DNA of 64,000 bases, from NCBI GenBank assembly GCA_014650015.1, contig BMUD01000002.1:1-64000 (forward strand). The letters are read 5' to 3'. Numbering within the stretch: the stretch's first letter is position 1; every line of letters starts with the position of its first letter. A model generated the notes under the pieces. It was not told the DNA's origin, ran no database searches, and saw nothing but the letters and a program-made list of their open reading frames with translations. This document shows positions 8,706-17,238 of this stretch, piece after piece. The translations under genes were made by a program, and so were the position numbers. The stretch comes from Streptomyces griseoloalbus (GTDB taxonomy: Bacteria; Actinomycetota; Actinomycetes; Streptomycetales; Streptomycetaceae).

Positions 8706-9629
8706 CTACTGATCGGCCGGAGTGATGCGCCGGCCCGTGAGACGCGTGGGCCGGATCGACACCCACATCTCGCGTGCGCCGCCCGGCCATGGCTCGGTGT
8801 GTGCGCGCCGGACGAGCCCGCGCACGGCATCGGGCTCCGTGACGACGCTCGCGGGGCCGACCGCGAGCACGCTCCAGCCCCGGCTCATCGCCTCGTCCAC
8901 GTGGTCGACCTCGAAGGCGACCTCCGTTCCGACAGCCGCCGCGGGCACGGAGTCGGGCGCGGTCCGGAAGACGATCGCGTCCTCCACGACCTCGTAGTTG
9001 ACCGGGACGACCGCGGGACGGCCGTCGGACGTCGACACGGCGACGCGCCCCACACCGTGCGTGGACAGCAGGCGGCGGCATTCCTCCGGGCCGAGGTCCC
9101 GCAACTGTGGATGCAGCAGTGCGTGGCCCTGACCGGGCGGCAGGTCGACGCCCGCCCCGCGCAGGGCCGTGGCGGTGGTGCCCAGCGCGGCTGCCAGGCT
9201 GAGGAGGGTCGCCATCGTCGGGTCGGCCGGCTGCTCCTCCAGGTACGCCAGGTAGTCCGGCGAGATGCGGGCCCGACGGGCCGTCTCCTCCCGGCTGAGC
9301 CCGTGCCTGTGGCGTTCGACGGCCACGCGCCGGCCGATGTCGCCGGGGTTGGGCGTCCCGGGCGGCGGGGCGGCCTCGGACAAGGCCTGCGCCTCACCCG
9401 TGTCGGGCTGGGAAGACCTGCGGGGGGTTCCGGGCTGCCCGTGCTCCATGTGCCGGATGTGCGCGTCGGGTCCCGGGAACACGAGCGTCACGTCGTCCGT
9501 GTCCGACCAGCGCACGTCGTAGGGGGGTGTGCCGTCCTCGTGGTGGAGTCCGACGATCTCGCCGTCGCGCCTGGTGGCGCCGGTCGCCGGGCTTTCGACG
9601 ACAAGCTGGTCGCCGAGGCGAGCTCGCAT
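8706..9629 (-). CDS. DUF1918 - XRE helix-turn-helix - PNPOx fusion protein
   Basis: ATG 9629 follows GAGGAGAGG. The 307-aa protein has three parts: a DUF1918 domain (residues 1-60, MRARLGDQLVVES and YDVRWSD), a Cro/C1-type helix-turn-helix (about 97-150, LSREETARRARISPDYLAYLE), and a pyridoxamine-5'-phosphate-oxidase-like FMN-binding split barrel (about 182-300, GVGRVAVSTSDGRPAVVPVNY). The layout suggests a flavin- or redox-sensing transcription regulator. It sits 37 bp upstream of the nitroreductase start on the same strand, so both may be one operon. The role is inferred from domains only. Confidence 0.78.
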   Translation of the reverse strand: MRARLGDQLVVESPATGATRRDGEIVGLHHEDGTPPYDVRWSDTDDVTLVFPGPDAHIRHMEHGQPGTPRRSSQPDTGEAQALSEAAPPPGTPNPGDIGRRVAVERHRHGLSREETARRARISPDYLAYLEEQPADPTMATLLSLAAALGTTATALRGAGVDLPPGQGHALLHPQLRDLGPEECRRLLSTHGVGRVAVSTSDGRPAVVPVNYEVVEDAIVFRTAPDSVPAAAVGTEVAFEVDHVDEAMSRGWSVLAVGPASVVTEPDAVRGLVRRAHTEPWPGGAREMWVSIRPTRLTGRRITPADQ

Positions 9630-9773
9630 GATCGCCGCCCTCTCCTCAGAATGGCCCTGTATCCAACGTGCCACGCGCGGCACACCGCCGCACGGCACGG
9701 CCGGCCCGCATCCGCGGGAACGGGCCGGGCCGGCCGGATGCCGGACGGCCACCACCCGGACGTGAGAGTCGAC

Positions 9774-10020
9774 ATGCAGCACCGAACGGTCGCGGAACTC
9801 ATGACCCGGGACGTCGTCAAGGCACGGCGTGACCTGCCGTTCAAGGAGATCGTCAGGCTCCTGGCGGAGAACGACGTCACCGCCGTGCCCGTGGTGGACG
9901 ACCTGGGCCGCCCGATGGGCGTGGTGTCAGAGGCGGACCTGCTGCGCAAGAGCTCCGACCGGGCCGACCCGTCGGGCAGGGTCCCCGTTCCGCACCTGGA
10001 GGCGTGGGAGCGGGCCAACC
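9774..10020 (+). pseudogene. CBS-domain protein, truncated after the first CBS motif
   Basis: From MQHRTVAELMTRDVV to AWERAN this matches the first CBS motif of proteins like the one at 6961 (DLPFKEIVRLLAENDV, then RPMGVVSEADLLRKS). The second CBS motif and the BON domain are missing. The frame then continues into an unrelated low-value tail (ending at 10205), while a DUF1876 fragment takes over in another frame. It looks like a deletion joint. In-frame starts at 9738 and 9762 are also possible and none has a strong ribosome site. Confidence 0.65.
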
Positions 10021-10042
10021 GGGCGCCGGTCGCTCCCCGGGC

Positions 10043-10246
10043 GACGACGGAACCACGAAGGCGCACGTGGTGCTGGACACCGGCACCGCGGAGCTCACCG
10101 GTCAGGGGACCGCGCACTGTCATCCGGCGGACGCGAACGTGCCGGAGATCGGCGACGAACTGGCGGCCGGGCGGGCCCTGCAGAACATCGCCCAGCGGCT
10201 GCTGAACACCGCCGAGCGCGACATCGAGGGCATGGGAGTGCCGCGG
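10043..10246 (+). pseudogene. DUF1876 protein remnant lacking its N-terminus
   Basis: In a different frame from the CBS fragment, DDGTTKAHVVLDTG, then PEIGDELAAGRALQ and LLNTAERDIEGM reproduce almost the whole of a small DUF1876 protein (about 85-90 aa in the family) apart from the first 15 or so residues. No start codon with a ribosome site precedes it. DUF1876 genes are frequent companions of USP and CBS genes in streptomycetes, so this is probably a former island gene joined to the CBS stub by deletion. Confidence 0.6.
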
Positions 10247-10269
10247 CCCGGCCCCCGCTTCATCACCGG

Positions 10270-10680
10270 CCGGCCGTCGTACTCCCGCAGGACGCGCGCC
10301 GCGACGCGTACGCCCTCCTCGGTGTCGTAGGTGTCCACCAGCAGGGTCACCGGTCCCGGGTGGCACCGTGCGAACGCGTGGAAGGCGTCCTCCTCCGTGG
10401 TGAACGCCTCGACGAAGGAGTGGGCCGTCGTGCCGACGGCGGTCAGACCCAGGGCGGTGGCGGCGGCCACGTTGCTGGTTCCGGCGAAGCCGACCATCGC
10501 GCCGAGGCGGGCGGCCTGGAACCCTGCCTGCGGGCCGTGGGTGCGGCGCAGGGAGAAGTCCACGACCGGACGGCCTGCCGCCGCGGGGACGCACCGTGCG
10601 GCCTTCGAGGCGACGGCGGTCTGGTGGCTGAGCTGGTTGAGTACGTACGTTTCGGCCAGCTGTGCCTGCGGCACGCCCGG
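10270..10680 (-). pseudogene. Nicotinate phosphoribosyltransferase (pncB) internal fragment
   Basis: The minus strand encodes the middle of a PncB enzyme: LAETYVLNQLSHQTAVASKAARC, RPVVDFSLRRTHGPQAG, GFAGTSNVAAATALG, GTTAHSFVEAF and LLVDTYDTEEGVR. The N-terminal quarter is lost at the boundary with the USP gene (stop at 10681), and the C-terminal third is lost after VLREYDGRP near 10275. What remains has about 130 codons of roughly 430, so it is inactive. The enzyme would have made NAMN in NAD salvage. Confidence 0.75.
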
Positions 10681-11502
10681 TCATATCCGGGGAACGACCG
10701 CGATCGGGCACGGCACGTGGTGCAGTACCGCATGGTTGACCAATCCGAGTTGCAGACCCAGGTGCCCTTGTCGTCTGCGGGCGCCGACGACCAGCAGGTC
10801 CGCCTCCGCTGCCGCCTCCAGCAGGGCCTGGCGCGCCGGCCCTTGGATCACCCGCCGGTTCACCGGGGCGTCACGGTACCGCTCCGACGCGCCGCGCAGG
10901 GCGTCGTCGAGCACCCGCGCCGGCGGGCGCCGGTGTGCTTCCGGGGCGTAGGAGGACGGGGCCCGTGGTGAGGAGGAAACACCGAGCGGTGCGCTCCAGG
11001 CGTGCACCGCCACCAGTCGGCAGTGCCGCACATGGGCCTCACGGAACGCGAACTGTACGGCCGTGCCGCTGCCCTCCCCCTCCTCGACACCGACGACGAC
11101 ACTCCCGAAGCGGGCGTAGCGGTGCTCCGCAGTGCCGCGCACCACGACGACCGGGCAGTCCGCTCGCGCCGCCACGGCGAGGCTGACCGATCCCAGGAGC
11201 ATTCCGGCGAGGTCTCCGAACCCTGCGGATCCCAGTACCAGTGCGAAGGCGTTGCGCCCTTTGCCGAGCAGGGCGGCGGTCGCGTCCTCGTGCAGCACCT
11301 CGTTCGACAACCGCACCGTGGGAGCACCCTTCCTGACCCGTTCCGAGGCGGCGTCGATCACGTCGGACGCCTCGTGGTCCCGCGCCGCCGCGTGCAGGAG
11401 GTGGAGCGGCACGCCGTGCCGGACGGCTTCGCCGGCGGCCCAGTCCACCGCCTCCAGGCTCGCCTCGGACCCGTCGACGCCGACCACCAGGGGAATCGTC
11501 AC
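10681..11502 (-). CDS. Tandem-domain universal stress protein
   Basis: The 273-aa product has two UspA domains. The first ends with GSAGFGDLAGMLLGSVS and the second with GARRRQGHLGLQLGLVNH. GTG 11502 follows GGGAGGAG at nine bases. It closely resembles the USP at 5784-6665, so the pair are paralogues within the island. Its 3' end directly abuts the pncB fragment with no intergenic space, showing that a deletion ended right behind the stop codon without harming the gene. Confidence 0.86.
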   Translation of the reverse strand: MTIPLVVGVDGSEASLEAVDWAAGEAVRHGVPLHLLHAAARDHEASDVIDAASERVRKGAPTVRLSNEVLHEDATAALLGKGRNAFALVLGSAGFGDLAGMLLGSVSLAVAARADCPVVVVRGTAEHRYARFGSVVVGVEEGEGSGTAVQFAFREAHVRHCRLVAVHAWSAPLGVSSSPRAPSSYAPEAHRRPPARVLDDALRGASERYRDAPVNRRVIQGPARQALLEAAAEADLLVVGARRRQGHLGLQLGLVNHAVLHHVPCPIAVVPRI

Positions 11503-11704
11503 CGTCGCTGTCTCCTCCCGGCCGGATGCCGCGCCTGCCTCCCACCTCCGGTCCGCATGCGCCGCGGAGGGGATTGGGGTACTCCTCGAACGAGAGAACC
11601 CGCCCCGTCCGGCGTGCCGACGGCCTCCCGGCCATCCGCGTCGTCGGGCTCGGGCACCGTCATCCATCCCTCTTCCAGCTTCTTACGAGACGGAGGGCAC
11701 CGCC

Positions 11705-11890
11705 ATGCGGCCAGTCGTCACCGTGGGCCTCGACGGCTCACCCGAGAGTTCTGCCGCCACCGAGGGTGCGGGCCCGCCGGCCGCCTGCCGCCGGGAACCC
11801 CGGTGCGTCCCGGCGCCGCGTCCGGGCCCCGTGGCCCGGGCAGCCGTCCGTCACGCACGCCGCCCCGTCGCCGTCGTCCCTCATGACTGA
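11705..11890 (+). pseudogene. Universal stress protein with large internal deletion
   Basis: ATG 11705 follows a good ACGGAGGG ribosome site and starts as a normal USP (MRPVVTVGLDGSPESS). After some 20 residues it jumps through low-complexity Arg/Pro sequence to a normal USP end (RRPVAVVPHD) and stops at residue 62. The ATP-binding loop is gone. The stop codon overlaps the ATG of the next gene (11883), so translation of the remnant may still serve to couple that gene. Confidence 0.65.
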
Positions 11891-13469
11891 GCCGGGCCCC
11901 ACCGGGAGGACGGCGCCCCCGGTGCCTGTGGTCGGCGCGTCCCCGCTCCAGGCCAGTAGCCGGCACGACGGCGAGCCGCTGCCGCGCGCGCAGGCGTGCG
12001 AGACGCACACCGCGATCGTGTTCTTCGCCGGTGACCGCGCCTACAAGCTGAAGAAGCCGGTGGATCTGGGATTCCTTGACTACACGACGGTGACGGCCCG
12101 CCGGGCGGCGTGCGAGCGCGAAGTCGCTCTCAATCGCCGCTTCGCCCCCGATGTCTATCTGGGTCTGGGTGAGTTCCGCACCCCCGGCGTGCAGGAGCCG
12201 GAACCGCTCGTGGTGATGCGCCGGATGCCCGCGGACCGCCGGCTTTCCCGCCTGGTGCGGGAAGGGGTCGCCGTCGACGACGTCCTACGAGCCGTCGCCA
12301 GGCAGCTCGCGGCGTGGCACGCGGAGGCGCCCCGGAGCCGTGAGGTGGACGAGCAGGGCACGCGGGACGCCCTGTCCTCGCGCTGGGAGGCCGGCTTCCG
12401 GCAGGTCCGCGCATTGGCCGACGACGGCGCCGTGCCGGACGGGGTGGCGGAGGCGGAGCGGCTGGTGCGCCGCTATCTCGTCGGCCGCGAGCGTCTGTTC
12501 GACTCCCGCATCGAACAGGGGCGGGTGGTCGACGGCCACGGCGATCTGCTCGCCGAGGACGTCTTCTGCCTCGACGACGGTCCCCGCATCCTGGACTGCC
12601 TGGAGTTCGACGACCACCTGCGTCACGTCGACGGACTCGACGACGCCGCCTTCCTCGCCATGGACCTGGAACAGCTCGGCGCCCCTCAGGCCGCGGCGTA
12701 CTTCCTCGCCCGGTACGGCGAGTACTCGGGCGATCCGGCACCCTCCTCCCTGTGGCACCACTACGTCGCCTACCGTGCGTTCGTGCGCGCCAAGGTCTCC
12801 CTGATCCAGGCACGTCAGGGCGCGCCGGGTGCGGATGCGGCGTTCCGGCGGCTGGTCTCGACAGCGCTGCGCCACCTGCGTACCTCCGCCGTCGGCCTGA
12901 CACTCGTCGGTGGGCTGCCGGGCAGCGGGAAGTCCACCCTCTCCGGAGCGCTGGCCGACCGGCTGGGGGTCACCTTGCTCAGCAGCGACCGCCTCCGCAA
13001 GGAGCTGGCGGGGATCCCCGCGGAGCAGTCCGCGGCGGCCGGCTACGGCGAGGGGCTCTACACGCCGGAGTGGACGGCCAGGACCTACTCCGCCCTACTC
13101 GACCGCGCGTCCACCCTGCTGTCCTCAGGGGAATCCGTCGTCCTGGACGCCACCTGGTCCGATGCGGCACAGCGTGAGGCGGCCCTGCGCGTGGCCGAAC
13201 GCACCAGCGCCGACCTGGTGGCCCTGCACTGCCACGTGCCGGGGGACGTGGCGACGGCCCGACTGAGCACGCGTGCTCCCGGAGCGTCCGACGCCGACGC
13301 CGACATCGCCGCCGCGATGGCGGCCGGAGAACAACCGTGGCCGGAGGCCGTCGCAGTCGACACCAGCGGCTCCCTGGAGTCCGCGGTCGCCCGGGTGCTG
13401 GCTGTCGTGCGCCCGTGGGGCACGGGCCAGGCACCGGTCTTCCGCCGCCCTTACATGGAGCCGGACTAG
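11883..13469 (+). CDS. APH-like phosphotransferase fused to P-loop AAA/gluconate-kinase-like ATPase
   Basis: The 528-aa protein has an N-terminal aminoglycoside-phosphotransferase-like half (AYKLKKPVDLGFLDY near 53-68, HGD at about 219-221, DCLEFDD) and a C-terminal P-loop kinase half with Walker A GGLPGSGKST (about 342-351) and SSDRLRKELAG, resembling gluconate or chloramphenicol-phosphotransferase-type kinases. This two-part architecture recurs in actinobacterial stress loci and its substrate is unknown. ATG 11883 overlaps the end of the USP remnant (ATG inside CATGACTGA) and lacks its own strong ribosome site. Confidence 0.82.
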   Translation: MTEPGPTGRTAPPVPVVGASPLQASSRHDGEPLPRAQACETHTAIVFFAGDRAYKLKKPVDLGFLDYTTVTARRAACEREVALNRRFAPDVYLGLGEFRTPGVQEPEPLVVMRRMPADRRLSRLVREGVAVDDVLRAVARQLAAWHAEAPRSREVDEQGTRDALSSRWEAGFRQVRALADDGAVPDGVAEAERLVRRYLVGRERLFDSRIEQGRVVDGHGDLLAEDVFCLDDGPRILDCLEFDDHLRHVDGLDDAAFLAMDLEQLGAPQAAAYFLARYGEYSGDPAPSSLWHHYVAYRAFVRAKVSLIQARQGAPGADAAFRRLVSTALRHLRTSAVGLTLVGGLPGSGKSTLSGALADRLGVTLLSSDRLRKELAGIPAEQSAAAGYGEGLYTPEWTARTYSALLDRASTLLSSGESVVLDATWSDAAQREAALRVAERTSADLVALHCHVPGDVATARLSTRAPGASDADADIAAAMAAGEQPWPEAVAVDTSGSLESAVARVLAVVRPWGTGQAPVFRRPYMEPD

Positions 13470-13650
13470 GCAAACAGGTGTGCCCACCGACGCTCCTCGA
13501 ACCCGATCGTCGGCGGCCGATCCGCGCCACCAGGTCTCGCGGGGCGCGGCGCATTGCCTCATGGTTGGTTTTGTACGGGGAACTCCGGCCCGGCCGCCGT
13601 GGCGAAGCCCGGCGTCGCATGCCCGTCATGGCTCTTCGAAGGAGGCCACC

Positions 13651-14217
13651 GTGGGTGAACAGGGACCACTCGCCCCTGGCGAGGCGTGGCGGGCCGTGGC
13701 CGCGTGCTTCCTCACCACCTTCGGGCTGCTCTCGCGGCACCGGATCCGCCTGCCGAAGGAGCGGCGGGGAATGCGGCTCCTCTTCGACGACGGCACCTCG
13801 GCTCGCGTGTACCGGGAAACTCGCCTCGGCAGCGGCCTGGCGAAGGACCCGTGCACGCTGGTGGTCATCTTCCGGCTCCGCCTGGTGCACGGATCCGCGC
13901 ACGCGCTCTTCCGCGCGGAGAGCCTGCTGAACACGCCGCTCTTCGTCGGTTTCCCCGGTTTCACCTCGAAGCTGTGGCTGGCCCATGACGAGCACGACCG
14001 CTACCGCGGCGTGTACGAATGGGACGGCCCGCGGCGCGCCGAACACTACGCGCGCTCCCTGTGGCGCGTCCTGGCGCTGGTCAGCGAGCCCGGTTCGATC
14101 CGCTACACCGTTCTGCCCGGGTTGCGCCGCGACGACGTGATCGCGGACCCCGGACTGGCCGGGGACCGCGCACCGCAGGACACCGCGGCATGGTGGCGCA
14201 TACGGGCCAGAACGTGA
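13651..14217 (+). CDS. Conserved hypothetical protein coupled to FAD monooxygenase
   Basis: GTG 13651 follows GAAGGAGG with five bases spacing. The 188-aa product shows no signal peptide. It contains FLTTFGLLSRHRIRLP, SARVYRETRLGSG, PLFVGFPGFTSKLW and YRGVYEWDGPRRAEHYARSL. The last segment recalls ydhR-like or dimeric alpha/beta-barrel proteins, but I do not recognise the family with confidence. Its stop overlaps the start of the monooxygenase gene (GTGA at 14214), so the two are translationally coupled and probably act on the same compound. Confidence 0.7.
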   Translation: MGEQGPLAPGEAWRAVAACFLTTFGLLSRHRIRLPKERRGMRLLFDDGTSARVYRETRLGSGLAKDPCTLVVIFRLRLVHGSAHALFRAESLLNTPLFVGFPGFTSKLWLAHDEHDRYRGVYEWDGPRRAEHYARSLWRVLALVSEPGSIRYTVLPGLRRDDVIADPGLAGDRAPQDTAAWWRIRART

Positions 14218-15797
14218 CGGCGGTGGTGGACGTCCTGGTTGTCGGGGCCGGCACGACCGGCCTCGCCCTGGCCCTGCAGGCCCATGCCCACGGAGCACGG
14301 GTCCGGGTCGTCGAGCGGCGCCTTGAGCCGTTCCGGCCCTCCCGTGCACTCATCGTGCACCCACGGACCCTGGAGGTCCTACGACCGCTCGGCGTCACGG
14401 ACGCCCTGCTGGAACAGGCGGACACCGCCCCGAAGGTCCACCTGCACCTCGGCTCCCGCGTCGTCGAAACCGGACTCGCGGACCTCGCGCTGCCCGACAC
14501 GGCGTTCCCCCACCTGTCCCTCATGCGGCAGACGGACGTCGAGACGGTGCTGACGCGGGCGCTCACCGACCGCGGGGTGACGGTCGAACGGGGCACCGAA
14601 CTGCTCACCGCCCTCGACGACGGGGACGGCGCGCGCGGCGTGCTGCGCTCGCGGCACGGCGTCGAGGAGATCTGCTGCCCCTTCGTCGTCGGCTGCGACG
14701 GCCCGGCCAGCGCCGTACGAGCCTGCGCCGGCATCGGCTGGCACGGCAGGCCCTACGCCGAGGAGGTGGTCCTCGCCGACCTGGACCTCGGCGGTACGTC
14801 CGGTACCGACGCCCAGGTGTTCGCGGGGCGCCGGGGCCTGCTGTTCCTCTTCCCGCTCGGGGAGCAGGCCGCCTGGCGGCTGCTGGCCACGCGGGCGTCC
14901 GCCGGCGGGGCCGGGCAGGACTTCGGCCAGCCCGGCCCCGCCGTCCCGGAAGCCGAACTCCAACGCCTCCTGGACGACGCCGGGATGACAGCGCGGATCG
15001 AGCGTCTCGCCTGGTCGGCGCGGGTTCCGTTGCAGTGCGGCCTCGCGCGGCGATTCCGCCGGGAGCGGCTCTTCCTCGCGGGGGACGCGGCCCACACCTA
15101 CTCACCGGCCACCGGCCAGGGCATGAACGCCGGTATCCAGGACGCGGTGAACCTCGGCTGGAAGCTCGGCTTCGCGGCGAGTGGAACCGGGGGTGGGTCC
15201 GCGGACGGGTTCGATGTCGAAGTACTGCTCGATTCCTACGACAGGGAGCGCAGAGCGGCTGCCCATCGACGGCTGCTTCTGACCCACACCGCGTTCTGGG
15301 CGGAGGCGTCGACGGGCCGGCTCCCCTCATGGCTGCGCGCGGTGGCCGCTCCGCGCGCGGCCCCCGCCGTCCCCGTGCTCCTCGGCCGGCGACGGCTGGT
15401 CGCCGAGGCCGTCCGTACCCTCTCCCAGCTGCGCGTGAACTACCGGCGCAGTCCCCTGTCGGTGGAGGGGACACCGCCCCTGCGGGGGGCTCCCCGTCCG
15501 GGAGACCGCCTGCCCGACGCGGCCGTCGGCGTCGGAGGAGCCGCCCAGCGGCTGCACGGACTGCTGGCCCGCCCGGGTGTGCACCTGCTGCTGCAACGCG
15601 ACGCCGCCCCACCGCCGGACATGCCGGCCGACCCCCGGGTGACCGTCCTGCGGCTGTCGAACAGCCCCGGCCGCGGTCTGGTGGCCGTCCGCCCGGACGG
15701 GCACGTCGGCTTCCGCTGCGGGGCCGCCGACCCCGCCGGGCTGACCGGCTGGCTCTCCCTGATCGGTGCGGCGCCGTTCCCGCCCGTCCGGCCATGA
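14214..15797 (+). CDS. FAD-dependent aromatic monooxygenase
   Basis: The 527-aa product has the group A flavoprotein hydroxylase motifs: Rossmann VVGAGTTGLALALQAHAHG followed by VVERR, the CDGPASAVR motif, and LFLAGDAAHTYSPATGQGMN before IQDAVNLGWKLG, with a thioredoxin-like C-terminal third. It fits the PheA/TfdB family that hydroxylates phenols or polyketides using NAD(P)H and oxygen. GTG 14214 is chosen because it overlaps the previous stop; ATG 14190 would also be in frame. The substrate cannot be told from the sequence. Confidence 0.85.
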   Translation: MTAVVDVLVVGAGTTGLALALQAHAHGARVRVVERRLEPFRPSRALIVHPRTLEVLRPLGVTDALLEQADTAPKVHLHLGSRVVETGLADLALPDTAFPHLSLMRQTDVETVLTRALTDRGVTVERGTELLTALDDGDGARGVLRSRHGVEEICCPFVVGCDGPASAVRACAGIGWHGRPYAEEVVLADLDLGGTSGTDAQVFAGRRGLLFLFPLGEQAAWRLLATRASAGGAGQDFGQPGPAVPEAELQRLLDDAGMTARIERLAWSARVPLQCGLARRFRRERLFLAGDAAHTYSPATGQGMNAGIQDAVNLGWKLGFAASGTGGGSADGFDVEVLLDSYDRERRAAAHRRLLLTHTAFWAEASTGRLPSWLRAVAAPRAAPAVPVLLGRRRLVAEAVRTLSQLRVNYRRSPLSVEGTPPLRGAPRPGDRLPDAAVGVGGAAQRLHGLLARPGVHLLLQRDAAPPPDMPADPRVTVLRLSNSPGRGLVAVRPDGHVGFRCGAADPAGLTGWLSLIGAAPFPPVRP

Positions 15798-15924
15798 AGA
15801 CCGGGCGACGGAGCCCCTCCTCCCAGCCACAGCGGTCCGACTGTCCTGCGGAGCAGACGGCCTGAGGACACCGGTTGCCCGGGCGTCCGCCCGGGGCGAC
15901 GGTGGAGGGAGCCGGCCACGTCAG

Positions 15925-16140
15925 GAGCGCCACCCGGGTGTGGTGGTGGATCACAGGGTGGTGCACGGCGGGACGCGGGAAGCGTTGATCGAGGCCAGCC
16001 GCTCCGCCCAGCTGGTGGTGGTCGGTGCGCGGGGGCGCGGTGGTTTCGCCGGGGTGCTCCTGGGGTCGGTCAGCCAGGCCCTGCTGCATCACGCACACTG
16101 CCCGGTCGTGGTGGTGCGGGGGGCGGGAGAGCGTCTCTGA
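15925..16140 (+). pseudogene. Universal stress protein C-terminal fragment
   Basis: HPGVVVDHRVVHGG to CPVVVVRGAGERL is the last half of a UspA domain, including the ATP-binding loop GARGRGGFAGVLLGSVSQA. The N-terminal half with the DGS motif is absent, and no start or ribosome site lies at its beginning. The best match within the window is the intact USP at 16780-17229 (GRRGRGGFARAVLGSVSQR). Confidence 0.7.
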
Positions 16141-16162
16141 GGCGCCCGCCGCACGCTCCGGC

Positions 16163-16663
16163 ACCTGGCCCGCGACCCCCCACGGTTCCACCCGGGCGAT
16201 CGCCGAAAGAACGGCCACCGCCCTGCGGCACGCGGGGTTGGCGGCGGAGGCCAGGCCCGTGACCGAGGTCGAGGACGCCGACGCCTACCGGGCGTTCGTC
16301 CTCGGCAGCGCCGTGCACGGGCAGAGCTGGCTGCGACCGGCCAAGGACTTCGCGCGGAACCACCTGGACGTGCTCGTCACCCGCCCGGTGTGGATCTTCA
16401 GCGTCGGAATGCCGGCGGCGCTGCGCGGACCGTGGCGGCGCATGGCTCCCAAGGAGCTGCCGGTGATAGAGAAGGACCTGCCGTCCGGCCTGGTGTACCG
16501 GAGCCACCGCCTGTTCTCCGGCGTCGTCGAACGGGACCAGCTGCCTCGCACCGGACGTCTGCTGTTCCGCCTGGTGGGTGGGCGGTTCGGCGACTTCCGC
16601 GATTGGGAGGCCGTCGACGCCTGGGCCGCGGGCATCGCCGGGGAGCTGCGGGCAGGTGGATGA
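16163..16663 (+). pseudogene. Flavodoxin-domain protein with damaged N-terminus
   Basis: From HGSTRAIAERTATALRHAGL through DAYRAFVLGSAVHGQSWL, RPVWIFSVGMP, PKELPVIEKDLP and GDFRDWEAVDAWAAGIA this is a HemG/MenD-operon-type flavodoxin of about 170 residues. The first beta strand with its start codon (normally a VLVAYATRHGST-type string) is replaced by GTWPATPHGST in an open frame that runs in from the USP remnant. The FMN-binding loop is thus incomplete. Translation could only begin upstream within the remnant, so it is judged non-functional or doubtful. Confidence 0.6.
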
Positions 16664-16779
16664 CTGCGCCGAGGCCGACCGGCCATCTCCGCACCCGCCT
16701 GACCGCCTCCGCTGGCGCGGCGGCGCGGGTCCCGGCAGCGTGGAGGTGCGCGGAGTGACGACTGCTGAGTGAGGTGGCC

Positions 16780-17229
16780 ATGCAATCCTCCGACGTCCCA
16801 CGGGTGGTCGTGGGCGTGGACGGATCTCCTTCGTCGTACGCCGCACTGCGGTGGGCGGACCGTTACGCGCGGGGCGTCGGCGGTGCCGTGGAGGCGGTCT
16901 GTGTCTGGGACACGCCGTCCTCCAGGGGCTGGAGCGGACCCGCGATCGATCCCGAGTTCGACCTGGGTCAGGCCAGGGAGCGTTTCATCCAAGAGCTGCA
17001 CGCGGTCTTCCCCGACGGTCCTCCCGCCGGGCTGACGGAGCACCTCGTCGAGGGCGACCCGTCGGAAGTGCTGATCCGTGCTTCGGACGGGGCCGCGCTC
17101 CTCGTCGTGGGCCGCCGGGGGCGGGGCGGCTTCGCCCGGGCGGTGCTGGGGTCGGTCAGCCAGCGCTGCGCCCAGCACGCGGCCTGCCCCGTCGTCGTGG
17201 TCCGTCAGGAGGACGATCCCGCCCGCTGA
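16780..17229 (+). CDS. Single-domain universal stress protein
   Basis: The 149-aa protein is a full single UspA domain: VVVGVDGSPSSYAALRWA at the start, DPSEVLIRASDGAALLVVG in the middle, and the ATP-binding motif GRRGRGGFARAVLGSVSQR with a CPVVVVR end. ATG 16780 follows GTGAGGTGGCC; GTG 16774 is in frame and possible. It is the only intact single-domain USP here and the rightmost clearly functional gene of the island. Confidence 0.85.
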   Translation: MQSSDVPRVVVGVDGSPSSYAALRWADRYARGVGGAVEAVCVWDTPSSRGWSGPAIDPEFDLGQARERFIQELHAVFPDGPPAGLTEHLVEGDPSEVLIRASDGAALLVVGRRGRGGFARAVLGSVSQRCAQHAACPVVVVRQEDDPAR

Positions 17230-17238
17230 CCCGCCTCA

